Source: Hamiltosporidium tvaerminnensis (lineage: Eukaryota > Microsporidia > Dubosqiidae). From it: a DNA stretch of 64,000 nucleotides. Position numbers and translations under genes: made by a program. How positions within the stretch are numbered: position 1 is the stretch's first letter; each line of letters opens with the position of its first letter. This document shows positions 30,361-41,930 of this stretch, piece after piece. The stretch is from assembly GCA_022605425.2 (NCBI GenBank), contig JAKIMF020000001.1, forward strand, positions 126,501 through 190,500, written 5' to 3'. The notes beneath the pieces were generated by a model. The model ran no database searches. It saw nothing but the letters and a program-made list of their open reading frames with translations, and was not told the DNA's origin.

Positions 30361-33299
30361 AAAGAGTAAAGAATAATCTAAAATACTCTGTTTTCCATGT
30401 TCTTTCAAGGTCAAAGCTTAATGTAAAAAGTAAATTGAAGATCTTCGAAATGTAAGATCGTAATGATATTTCTTCAAAAATATGTTATCATTAATTTTCA
30501 GAAAATTATTTATTTCTGAATATATTTTAAGTTCTTTTAACGATGTATATGCACCATGTACCTTCTCTAAATAGGGTTAGGCAGAAAAATCAAAACATGT
30601 TAGAACCAGTGTAAATAAAAGTTATAGTTGCCTGGTCTTTTTGTTTTCTATGAATATATTTTTTATGTCTTTCATAAATACTTTTGAATAAGGTTAAAAT
30701 CGAGCAAAATAATTTGGTTTAAGTTTGACTTGATTAAATATGTATGTTTATCAACATATAGGCTTCATGTTTTCGAAAGCAAAGGTACATATCGTACACA
30801 ATTTACTTGTTGTATAGGCAGTCTTAGGCTCAGCGTAAATTTAAAAGCATTTTATGGTTTTTGGTAGACTCTACAATAATTTCAATTTTGAAATGAATAT
30901 TCTTTAAACAATTTTGGTCGTACACATTTAGAGTTTTATAAGCAGATAATATGTAATTCGCAGAACCTTAACGTCTAATTTCTTAATTAAAAAACATTAT
31001 GTCGTAATTTATATTTGCTTACAGATATTAATCGAAGATATCAATTTCTAATATAATAAAGAAATTTAGAAAATTCTAAGAGCTTTGAGATAAAAATAAA
31101 AATACATCGATTTTTAACGGCTTATCATTGTGAATAAATTTATATTATGTAGAAAACCAGCATTATAATGAATATTATTCTTTTATGTGTTTTAAGCAGA
31201 TTTTAAAATATATGGGCTAGAATTATCGTTTCTACATGCTTCTTTGCATTTTTTAAATGAAAAGTTAAATTTTATCTTAGTAATTCATTTGTTCAGATTG
31301 CCGCTATTATGTTAATTTCATATTAGATCAAATAATTAAATAATGGCATTACTCTTCTACATCTGATATAGAAGATAACAGCTAATTTTTAATATATAGA
31401 TTCAATCAAGCATTCATTTTTCTCATAACTTCACAGAATAATTTGTTTGTTCAGTTTTAGTTAAATCATACAATTTTATTATTTGTGTTTCGACGGAAAA
31501 GTGGTTGATCTCGTTTTTATGAGCTGTGGAAAGAGAATCTTTGATCCCCGGTAACATTTTTGGTTTACGTTTTTATCTTTGCAATTATTTTTATCTGGTT
31601 TTTTAACTGTAGTGTTCTCATTACAGTAAAAAATTTATGATGTATGGCCATTACTAGTGTTTAAAACTTTAGGCAGATTCTTAGTATTATATGGAATAAA
31701 TACAGTAAAATAATTTCGTATTTTCAGATGAATCGGTTTTTTTAAGCTTAAAAAACTTTTTTTATACTTCATTCATAGATGTTATTTTCAAGAACTCATT
31801 ACGTTTAATCTCGCTTTCTGTAAAAAAATAAATCTTGACAACACAGCTTTGTATGATAGTATAATGCTTGACTTCAATACCGCTTTTTTGCATAATTTTA
31901 TCAGAGATTTTAACTTGTAAATATACAAGTCTTCTAAATTCTAAATTTCAGTACTTCATTGTCTCAGTCAATTTATATACGTCAAAATATGATTTGGAGT
32001 TAAATCTATTCAAATGTATATTATTTTTCAAATACGCTTTCATTATATAACTTAAAGCCTAACTTCAATAATATTATCGCAGGGTATTGAAATCTTTGTT
32101 CTTGATGCCAGTGACTGTTTTTTTAATGAAAAATTTAGACGAATAAAACACAGCAATTCTATTTTATATTGAGAAACGCTTTGATTGGTACGAGCTATGC
32201 GGCATACATTTATAAATATACCTAATCGATCTAGTTGAATGAAAATGGGTTTCAATTAAGGCATTTTTCAACAATAATAAGGCGCAGGAAATCCGGAATA
32301 GGCTTAACGTTCCAAACTTAATAGAGAATAATATATTATAAGATATAAATTGCAAAATCTTAAAAAATATAGATTTTTATGGCTTAACTAATATCAATGA
32401 TGGCATTTGAACTAAATAGTTTGAAATATAATGAAAATTTAAGGATTTATATACAAAAAGAAGATGATTATCCAAAATAAGGCTCTAATATTTAAATGCA
32501 GCCCGAATCGTAAAATAGCTTTTATTTTTTCTAAATATATACAAGCTAGTAACTAGAAAATCTGATATGTGAAAAAAATATAGACTTTAAAAAGATAGAA
32601 AACCATTCACCTTTGTGAAATTATTACAATTAATTTGCTTCTGATTTCCTTTATGAAGGAAATAAATTTCAAATGCATTTTTCTGATGGTAATTTTTTGT
32701 ATGCTTGAGAAAATATATGTGCGTTTACAAGTTATTTTTTTGAAAAGATTATAAATTAAACATGTATTATTGTACAGGATTGATGTATTGTTGAAGTAAG
32801 AAACGCTATATTTGCATAGGAAAAACAATATAAATATTTTAAATGCGGATATCTTGAAAAAGCATTTCTGTCATAAGCTACGGAAAAGTAAATATGATCT
32901 TTTCTGCACAAATTAATATAATGAACCGACCTATCTTATAATATAAGTTATTCTTAAAACTAATTCGGATTTTACGGACACCTCAATAGCTTTCTTGAAT
33001 GCAATTAAAGGTTTTCCAGTTTATATGAAAACAAAATTGCGTTTAAATGTAAAAAAACGACTGAACGGATATGAATTTATAAAAATCGCGAATTCTAAAG
33101 CGGATATATCCGTCAGTCCGAAAATTAAAATATTCTATTTGATTTTGTAGAATAGAATACCACCAAATATGTAAATTGTGATTTTTTTTTATAGATATAA
33201 AGTCTTTCTTATAATTGTTTGTTTCAATTAAGGGACTATTAGAAAAAATAAGCATATGATCAATTTAATTCATTAGATTCTTGGTAAAAAATATTATAA
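30361..33299. other. AT-rich gene desert, third part
   Basis: No gene recognised. Overlapping short open frames on both strands around 31.9-32.8 kb (60-73 codons) have no recognisable motif and do not look coding. I see no repeat or RNA gene. Confidence 0.6.
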
Positions 33300-35000
33300 G
33301 TTATTTTTTTAATATCATTTCATATTTTTCAACATCATTTCATCTTTTCTTAGCAAAGCACATCATATTTATTATCCGTTTCGGTTGATAGAATTATAGG
33401 TACGGCTATTTTTTTAGTCAGATTTACACAGCTGTTGTCGTTATTTGCATGTCTCGTAATGAACTATTAGTTCTTGCTCCATTCGTTTCATTGTATAGCA
33501 TACTTTGATGCTCTCTCTAGGCCTTTTTTGTGATTTAGTACCAGCGCAAGTATTTTTGCGATTGAACGGTATTATTCGCGCTTCAGTTTGATATTGAATT
33601 GCATTATTTCTTTTTGTTTGTGTGTATTTCGAAACTTTTAAGATATATCTTATTGTGTTTTGTCATAATGGCACTCTAAGTTATCATATAGGAATGGTTT
33701 CGACTTTACATTTATATATAAAACTTGATTCATGGATCAACGCATCATATTTACTATGTTTTCTCATATTACCTTCTGCGAAACCTAAGTCAATTGATTC
33801 TGGTGAAGGAATGTAATATTTACTTAACTCTTACATAAAATAATTATTCGGGTCTAATATTCTGAATTTCGTAATGAGTTTTAATCTATTTATATTCTTA
33901 TATACTTGCAAATATGTTTTTAGGAACTTTTAGAAAAGAATATCTCATAGTTCTTTTGTAAAGTTTGAAGTGTTTCTATTATAGTGGTGAAAATAAAGTA
34001 TCAATCATTTTATTATGTCTTCTGGTGTATTTGTGTGGCAGAATTTTCTAATGTTGGCCACTAATTGTGTTGCCTTATAAACAGATTACAGCGTTCACAC
34101 TTTCCATCGGCTGATCATTTTTCGTTTTTGTCCTATTAATGATAATTTGTTGTCGTTTATAACAATCGTTTCTACATATCTAAGCTATTTAGGATTATCT
34201 AGCTCTACAGTAACGGAAACCAGTCTAATATTTTTAGCCTTAAATAGCTCTATATTGGTTTCGAATTTTTTCTTTTTGATTCCTTTTTCAAGCTTATATT
34301 GGAGTTTAGGAAATTTTTACAATTCACGAAAAATAATATTATGCACTACTTTTAGGAACTGCTGCACCTATGGTTGAAAGTTCATTGTTTTTTGGAAACA
34401 ATTTACTATTTAAAAGGCATATGATTAATTTACATCTCGTGGTCGTGAATTTATCTTCGGACTCTGATATAGGCAGGATACAGTCTTTTTACAAACATAT
34501 CTAGGGTAGTTTAATCATAGCTAGCAGTCCAGCATACATCATCTATCCTATTACACTTAGTTTTTATGTGTAGAAATATTCTGCCATGATGGTAAATTTG
34601 CGAATGCATATCATTATATTGTATTTAATTTGGTTTTAGAGTTTATAAGGGTTTGCATCGGCTTTCTTTCCTTTATATTGGAGTTGTGTTTGAATTACTT
34701 AAATATAATATCTGTTCAGTCTTGCTCTTCTGTTCATCCAAATTGCTTGTACAACCTATTGTTTATAATATTGTAGCATATTTAAAGGATATTTCAGTCT
34801 TTCGAGCTTTTCATTGATATCTTAGCATATAAACTTAAAAAACGTTTACCTTATGCGTCTTGGGTGCATTATTTAAGTATCTTCTGCGCGAGGCTCAATA
34901 TAATCACAATATGCGATGATGGTTAAATTATATATCAGCTCTTTTTCTATTACTATATTCGCTTACTAAATTAAAGCTTTTTGCTCATTCGATTTGCATT
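33300..35000 (-). pseudogene. Possible decayed coding region of unknown family
   Basis: Across this 1.7 kb the plus strand is pyrimidine-rich, so the minus strand is purine-rich as coding strands usually are. Read on the minus strand it gives stretches that look like protein despite scattered stops. One stretch of about 65 codons just above 34.15 kb includes KKKKFETNIELFKAKNIRLV, and another near 34.9 kb reads AYCDYIEPRAED. A KCERCN...H stretch near 34.1 kb could be a remnant zinc knuckle. Near 33.46-33.52 kb a YNETNGARTN stretch is reminiscent of the TNG..ER segment of retroviral-type integrases. This would suit an eroded LTR retroelement, but the spacing is too short for an intact one and the motifs are weak. 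The plus-strand frames here (33622-33816, 34147-34377) would then be shadows. Confidence 0.25.
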
Positions 35001-36350
35001 AAGGACAAATAAAAACAGTAAAAGCCAACATATAGTATTTTTTTATAAATTTTTGGTTGTAGTGTAGGAAATTTAGTAGTTATCTAGCTTTTTCTTTATG
35101 ATATTTCGTCTCGATAAACTAAAAAAAATGCCAGGTACGGTTTTTTAACGGATAATAATTGCTAACCGAAATCATAAATATGTTTTTTCAACGTAATTCA
35201 TGTAAACGGAAGATCTCTAAACCAAGAGCCGCTTACGATTTTTTTTTGAACTGTGGTTTTAATATGAAAATACAAAAAATTATAGAATGAAAATTACGAT
35301 TTTAGATAGTTTTATTCTGAATTCGTAGTACAAGAAAAATTAATCGGTTTTCAACATTTTTACAAACCATAAATCCTATTTTTTTAATATTTTCTACAAA
35401 AAACGAAATTAAACAACAAAAAATGTGTGGTACAATTGAATTCAATGATATTAAAAGTAGAAATACTTATTACTGGATCTAAAAATTTAAAGTCTAATTT
35501 ACTTGTATAAATGATAAAAACAAGACAATTGCTATATGTTATCTAGATATGAAGATATTTTTTGATATTTATTTTCGAGAATATTTGTTCACATAGTTTG
35601 TTAACCCAAAATTCTAAAAACATTTCTCGAGAGGTTTATGAACAAAACTGAATTGAGGCTGGAGGGGTTCAATTAAAATTTTAGCCATTAATTTGAATTT
35701 TTTTAATGAAATATTGTCAGGCTACATTTTTATTTGTTTTAAACATCTGTGAGAAACTTTTAATTCATCTGAAAATATAAATAATAAAATTATAGAAATA
35801 ATATTCATGTGTTGGTATAAAACTTAATAAGTTCTTGAACCTGAAGACTTTTCAAATAAATTAATATGGCTCGCAGCATAAAAGATTTGGCGATATCTGA
35901 TTTAGATATCAATTGCCTCTATGATCGTATCTAAGAAATTTTTTCATAGGTCTGCATTTTAACTCAATGAACACAATTTACAGCTCTAATCTAGTTTCTA
36001 AGACAATGAGGTTTTCATCTAATTGTACGACTTTTATCTCATTTTTGTATATAACATGTACGGTTTTGAAGTACGAATAATAGCTTTATTGTCGTAACTT
36101 CAGAGAAACACGCCTTTGCGATCAGATAAACCAGACTGTTGTTAAATCATAAGGATTGATGTGGTTCTGTATCACATAATCGAATCAAACCTAAAATATA
36201 ATGTTTTAGCAATTAAAAGTTTAATATGTAAAACAAATAAACAATATCAACAACAGCTGCCCTTTTTATTGGGAAGCCAATGCATTATAGTAATAAATTC
36301 TTCAGACGAGAGAATTTGGCTCGATAATACCCCATAATTATGCTATACTA
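35001..36350. other. AT-rich DNA with no recognised feature
   Basis: No open frame of note and no repeat shared with other parts of the window. It separates the possibly decayed region on the left from the hAT-like end on the right. Confidence 0.6.
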
Positions 36351-36352
36351 TA

Positions 36353-36390
36353 AGGATCGCCAAAGTTTTTGGCTCGCGGGCCGCGTTGAC
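36353..36390 (+). mobile_element. hAT-type transposon terminal sequence (remnant)
   Basis: The bases read GGATCGCCAAAG followed by TTTTTGGCTCGCGGGCCGC, far richer in G+C than their surroundings. The phrase CCAAA-TTTTTGG-CGCGGGCCGC is, from memory, a hallmark of the inner terminal region of many metazoan hAT transposons, which begin CAGGGGTC. Here the outermost bases are altered (TAAGGATC in place of CAGGGGTC). The element would extend to the right from this end. I found neither the opposite end nor a recognisable hAT transposase in the next kilobase, so this is a solitary or decayed end. An arthropod host is a plausible donor. Confidence 0.5.
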
Positions 36391-36402
36391 TTCAAAAAAG
36401 TC

Positions 36403-37329
36403 TCGTCTCAAGAACTCTGAAGATTTTATTCTAAAAAACAGAATAATATTTCATCCTTTTAATTATTTTTATTTTTAAAGCAAATTTTTAAAGTTTCAAA
36501 TAGGTATAGGTGTTCATAAAAACAAACATGTATACTAACCATATTTCTGAATAATAGTGTTCAAATAAATTACCGAAATTTTATAAGAGTCTCCGGATCA
36601 CATAATTCTATCACGTTCATAACTTTTGCTTCTGATTATTTCCGCTTTGACATTAGCTGACTTAATGAACAAAAATTTTATAAAATGCAATACACGGAAT
36701 ATATTTACATATCTAAATTAACATTTAGCAATATCTAGTTATTAATAATTTATAGTAGTAAGTTTAACAAATTTTTGCGGATAATTTGGGCCAAATCTCA
36801 ACTACATCAATCTCATTTATGATAAATTATGCCACTATTTTTTTAAATTTCATTTTGATTTTTTGGCATGAATAGAAAAGAAAAATAAGATGTGGTTTAA
36901 AACATCTTAAGAGACGAATAGATATTTTTTCAAGTACGAATTCATAATAAAAATCATCGGTATCGTGGTTAAATTGTATAATATACGGAGAAGGCAATAT
37001 TTTTTCAGATTAAAAACACATCTCCGCTATAATAGAAAAATTTTGGACGAGTGGATGCAAGTAATTACTAAACGTCTAATGCAGACCAGATAAAATGTTT
37101 CTGTAGCCCGTGGTTTCGAGATTATTGTATGATATATCATTATACAACCATGTTCGATTTTTCTTGTTTCATAGTATAGACCAAAAACCCACAATTTTAT
37201 CACGATTAAACTATATGAACGAAAGTAATAGTCACTAATATTTTTCAAAAATATCGATTTTTTAAAGGCTCAAATGTACAATTTTAATTTTGATTTGTTC
37301 TTATATTCATATCGATTTATAAAAAAATC
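36403..37329. other. AT-rich DNA between hAT-like end and palindrome
   Basis: No gene recognised. It may contain the interior of the decayed hAT element, but I could not find conserved transposase residues on either strand. The minus-strand frame at 37027-37248 looks like chance. Confidence 0.5.
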
Positions 37330-38838
37330 TTTATTTAAAAGTATCACATCCTTTTAAAACAATGGCAAGTGTTATCTTTGTTTTAATGATTTAACGAAGT
37401 TCTAAGTTTAACAAAATAACTGCTACCCAACACTCCATCGAAACCCCTACGATATCTAGGTTTTAAAGCCTTTCATTTACCAGGTGCATATAATCAAATT
37501 AATAGGCGAGGTGTCGGTTAATGTCCCTAATGTCCGTTGGATGAAGTGTGATCAAAGGCCGAAGCCCTCCTGGGCTCCCCCAAGACTATGCAGCATTCCC
37601 AATTACTCTACACTTTCTGAACCCAATAAACTTCTAGCTAAGATATATTTCAGTGACTTGCATGGGGTCCACCTAGACAGTGCAATGTCATACCAACAGG
37701 TATAACCTGCTACTTAGCTTTCCCGGCTTTTAATAGTTTTTATTTTTATATCTCCCAGGCGCTAAGTCTTCTAACCCGAGTGAGCAAGGCTAGGTTTCCA
37801 TGCTTTTACATGGCGATTACCTACATGTTCAGCTGCGGTCTTTGGTCACTTTACACAAAAAACTAAAAATATTTGTAGAAAAGGTTCCACCATTTCTTAG
37901 ACCTCCCCTCCTCATAACAACTCCCATGGAACAACCAAAGATGTAGTGTGGTTTTATTCCCACCAAAAATCCAAACAATGATCTCACACCAGTTTCACAC
38001 ACTCATTGCCAAGCAGAAAGTTTTTTATGTGGTTATCCTCCCTCCACTTCACACTTTATAATTCTCAAATAAAAATAATAATTTTTAATATAAAGGATCG
38101 ATAAGAAGAGTGGAGGGAGGATAACCACACAAAAAGCTTTCTGCTTGCAATGAGTGTATGAAACTTGTACGAAATCATTATTCGGATTTTTTTTCGGGGG
38201 GGGGGATTAAATTAAGCTACCCTTTCGATTGTTTCATGAGAGTTCGTAGGAGGAGGAGAGGTCTAAGAAATGGTGGAACCTTTTCTACAAATATTTTTAG
38301 TTTTTTGTGTAAAGTGACCAAAGACCGCAGCTGAACATGTAGGTAATCGCCATGTAAAAGCATGGAAACCTAGCCTTGCTCACTCGGGTTAGAAGACTTA
38401 GCGCCTAGGAGATATAAAAATAAAAACTATTAAAAGCCGGGAAAGCTAAGTAGCAGGTTATACCTGTTGGTATGACATTGCACTGTCTAGGTGGACCCCA
38501 TGCAAGTCACTGAAATATATCTTAGCTAGAAGTTTATTGGGTTCAGAAAGTGTAGAGTAATTGGGAATGCTGCATAGTCTTGGGGGAGCCCAGGAGGGGC
38601 TTCGGCCTTTGATCACACTTCATCCAACGGACATTAACGAACTCCGGGCAACTGCCTCGCCTATTAATTCGGTTCTACACACCTGGTAGATGAAAGACTT
38701 AGGACGTAGGTATCGCAGGGGTTACCGATGGAGTGTCAGGTAGCAGTCATTTATGTTAAACTAGAACTGCGTTAATGTCATAAAAACAAATATAACACTT
38801 GCCACTATTTTAAAAAGATGTGATAATTTTTAAATAAA
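37330..38838. repeat. Long palindrome made of two repeat copies
   Basis: Two copies of the window's ~700-bp dispersed repeat lie head to head: an antisense arm at 37330-38047 and a sense arm at 38110-38838, separated by a unique AT-rich spacer of about 62 bases. The inner ends both carry the GTGGAGGGAGGATAACCAC end of the repeat. The outer ends both carry the end with ATAACACTTGCCA, then AAGATGTGATA, then TTTAAATAAA. The arms are nearly identical but not exact. The left arm has lost a GCAGTTGCCCGGAGTT-like block near 37515, and the right arm has a run of ten G at 38196-38205 where other copies read GGTGGG. The 73-codon plus-strand frame inside the left arm is not conserved in all copies. The stop codon of the next gene lies only about 40 bases beyond the right arm. 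Confidence 0.9.
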
Positions 38839-38880
38839 AATAAAGTGTGAATAACAAATTAAGATAAATTCGAGGGTGCA

Positions 38881-40624
38881 TCAATTTATTTTAAATACTA
38901 TCCAATCTTTCAAAATCATACCAACAACTTTTTCTTTGGAATTTACATCCAAAGGATTTAAAAAATAATTTTTAAAAAAATCCTTAATAAATTCTTTAAA
39001 TCTGGTTCTTGTGATTTCTACAGTTTTTTCTTCAATCTTTTTAATATATTCTGCAATTCGGTCTCTATCTTTATCTGTGATTTCACATACAGAATAAATT
39101 TTACTACAAAATTCAGTACCTTTGATAGATTCGCTAAAATTCTCGAGTATTATTACCGAATCGAAATCACTATTTATGGTATTTAAAAGTTTCTTGATTT
39201 TCTCCAAAAATGCAAAAAGATTTCGTGTTTCGAAAGTAAAATCAGCGTTTTCAAAATGATCTTTTACCAAATTAAATATAACAATGTGAGTCAGGGTTAT
39301 TAAATTTTTCGAATGATTTTTTCCTCGATTTTTATCACCATTTTCCTTTTCAGTATTCATTTTAGTTTTCTTGATCGTATTTATCTTCTCATTGATTTTA
39401 TTTGTAGTTTCTTCTACAAATTCTTCGATAGAAGTTGTTTAAATTCAAAATACAATATATTATTGTGTTTTTTTGGTTTGATATTTTATTTGTATTTGTC
39501 TTAAAACTCTTTATAAAGTTCTCAAACTCTTTTTTCAATTTTTCTATGTTGTCAGCATCTTCTATCTGATTAATATTGGTTAAATCACTTTGAAAAATTC
39601 CTTTTTTAGGGCATGATATTGAGCTGTCTGGATTGACCCTTTCATCTGTTTCGTTCCATGCATTTATAATATTTTGATTATTTCCAAGACAAAAAAACCT
39701 ATTAAGAGGCATTTCAAGCATCTTTTTTGGACAGATATCAAAAAAATTTAATTCTTTGCGATAAAATTCACAATTTTTTAGATATTTTGAATTTTTAATC
39801 ACTTGAAAATTTAAATCTCTAAAAGGTAACCTGATAAAACTTTCCATTTTAGATTTTGATTTAAAAAAGGAATCTATGAAAGTATTCGAAAATAAGTCAA
39901 TTTCATATTTAAGTTTATCTTGATCATTATCCTGGAGAAATCTATAAAGATCTTCAAAATTTGGAAAACAACAGATTAAATCTCCAATTAAACGACTGAA
40001 ACCTTGAGCCAACAGATTTATTACAATGTGAAATTCGTCGGATTCATTATCTTTAATAGCAGCTTCAAAAGTTTTTTTCAGGTCAATTACAGTAGTATGT
40101 GTTTTTACTTTAGTAATAGATGAATTTATTGTATATTTATAAAAATCAGCCTGCGAAACAAAGTTATTATTAGAAGAAAATTCCAATAACTGATCAAAGA
40201 ACTGATTTCTTGTTTTATCGTTTTTATATTTCACCAAAAACAACCTCTTGCAGTGTATAATGTCCGTCCTGGCAAATGAAGCAACCATTTTGAAAAATTC
40301 TTCATGTTTCTGCTTGCTATCTGTTATTTTTTCACATTTTGATGCAATATTTTTCAACTTTGGCAATATTCTTTCCGTATATGTACGTTCATTTAAATAA
40401 CCATTAAATATTTCAGAAAAATAAATCGTTAATCGTTCCACATATAACTGGTTAAATACTCTTTTATATATCGAGGAGTCTTTATCATTATAAATCACAA
40501 TGTCTGGTATATGGTTTCGAGATTTTATTACTTCTATTTTCTTTGTTTCTTTCGATTTTTTATTATTTGATTTCACCGTTGAATAAATCAGTAAAAATAA
40601 AGTTAAAAAGCCAAATATTTTCAT
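38881..40624 (-). CDS. Predicted secreted protein of unknown function, split by one frameshift
   Basis: The start ATG at 40624 opens a 408-codon frame ending at 39398. The reading then continues in another frame to a stop at 38881, so the intact protein would be about 580 residues. The second frame is open well upstream of its first ATG (39360), with residues such as TSIEEFVEETTNKINEKINT replacing the out-of-frame tail of the first. The shift therefore falls near 39440 and equals a one-base insertion. The N-terminus MKIFGFLTLFLLIYSTVKS is a classic signal peptide, with a likely cut before NNKKSKETKK. The rest is rich in K, N, F and I, helical in appearance, with scattered cysteines and no further membrane span. 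An AAATTT motif lies 12-17 bases upstream of the ATG. Secreted lineage-specific proteins of this kind are common in microsporidia and often face the host, but I recognise no domain and assign no function. The lesion may be real or an assembly error. Confidence 0.75.
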
Positions 40625-40635
40625 TTCTAGGAATT

Positions 40636-40641
40636 AAATTT
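40636..40641 (-). promoter_or_regulatory. AAATTT motif upstream of secreted-protein gene
   Basis: AAATTT sits 12-17 bases before the ATG of the secreted-protein gene, with a TTCC stretch between them. AAATTT-like and CCC-like motifs close to start codons have been described as start-site signals in microsporidia. In DNA this AT-rich the hexamer alone is weak evidence. Confidence 0.35.
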
Positions 40642-40644
40642 CAG

Positions 40645-41400
40645 ATTCTTTTAATACTTTCTTTTCCAATTTACCTAAAAGGATATGACAGCTTTGATTT
40701 AATCTTTTTTTCTAAATTGCTGTCTAAATTCAATTTCTTTGATAATTTATTTTTTTTTAGAAGATTTTCGATTTAAAAATAAATGAAAAAAAAAATTGAT
40801 TTGTTCACTTGTAGTTGGGGACAAATTCCAAAACAAAATATCTATTTTTTCTGAATATTTAATAAATATAATTAAATTATTGAATCAAAATATGAATTAA
40901 AAAGAGAAAAAAGGTGAGAACGAATAGAAATTTCAGAATTGAATTTTATCCTTTGACATGATTACAATTTGAGGATATTTCTTAAACAGGGTAATATAAG
41001 GTGTCATAAAAAAATAAAACTTGATTAAATAATAAATTGGAATAAAAGAACCCCAAATAGTTTTTAATTTTGGCGTTTGATCTTTATTGGATCAAGTAAC
41101 CATATCTAACTATTTAAGTAAATAAATTCAAAATTTGATTTCAATATCATTAAAAATAGCTGTATTTACTCACTTAATTGATTTTACAGCAAATGATAGA
41201 GTAATTTCTTATTGTGATACTATAACTTAAAACTAAGAAAAGTTCAATAAAAATAAGACAGAAGAGATCCAATTGGTGAATCTAATTATCAAATAGAAAG
41301 ACAGGAATCTTTTCCAGGTTATATGGTTTTAGGAATAGTTAGATGAAAAGTCTTGTTGACATATTTAGGCAGAGTAAGAATGAATATGTCTAGCAATATG
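40645..41400. other. AT-rich intergenic DNA
   Basis: Lies between the secreted-protein gene, whose promoter must be here, and a LINE fragment. From about 41.0 kb the plus strand becomes purine-rich, so eroded upstream LINE sequence may begin before the part I can recognise. No other feature seen. Confidence 0.5.
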
Positions 41401-41414
41401 GCGAAGTAATTATT

Positions 41415-41930
41415 TGCTATATTGAGGATAGAAATGTATTATGAAGAATAAACGAGATGCTTACATTCTGCGATAAGTCTGGTAAAACGGTAGAGCATTT
41501 AGCAACTTAATATGAGAAAATCATGATTATGCCGGACGGAATAAAAAAATAATAAGATGACTATAATTTTTCCTTCTATAAAGACTTGAATTTGAGTCTA
41601 TAATCTAAATATGAGTTAATCAGATCAGAAAAAATCATTCTAAGAGTATTTAGAAAGAAAAATAGAGACCAGGATAAAAACTGATGTCAAAATTTGGAAT
41701 AATAGACCCGATATATTTATTTTAGATATTAAAAACAATTTGACGCATTTGGGTGTGTATTACATCAAAGATTCACTTTAAAAGTTTTAATAAAAGAACA
41801 AGGAATTGGAATCCACTAAGTGAAGATTTTTATCTTATATATGTAAGTTGTTGATATAATTCTTTATGTGATGGTCTGGAACGGTATTGTGACAAAATAT
41901 TAGAAGATGTTCTTAAAAAACTGCAAATAA
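41415..41930 (+). mobile_element. 3' fragment of an RLE-type LINE (dead)
   Basis: The translation, with several stops and shifts, follows the C-terminal part of a restriction-like-endonuclease LINE. In order: YIEDRNVL; FCDKSGKTVEHLAT (remnant of a C-C-H-C knuckle) near 41465; RIKTDVKIWNNRPDIFILD near 41671-41730 (the PD...D endonuclease core); a VCITSK-like piece; and YVMVWNGIVTKY near 41865. The same order and residues occur in the copy at 54.9-55.8 kb on the other strand, which supports the assignment. The reverse transcriptase itself is absent, as expected for a 5'-truncated insertion. Cleavage by such enzymes opens the target for reverse transcription; this copy cannot encode one. Confidence 0.8.

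Noticed and set aside
37484-37705. 73-codon frame in the palindrome's left arm, similar to a 71-codon frame at 45597-45812
   Set aside because: The similarity comes from the shared repeat. The copy at 48.0-48.7 kb has a stop in this frame and indels, so there is no sign of protein-level constraint.
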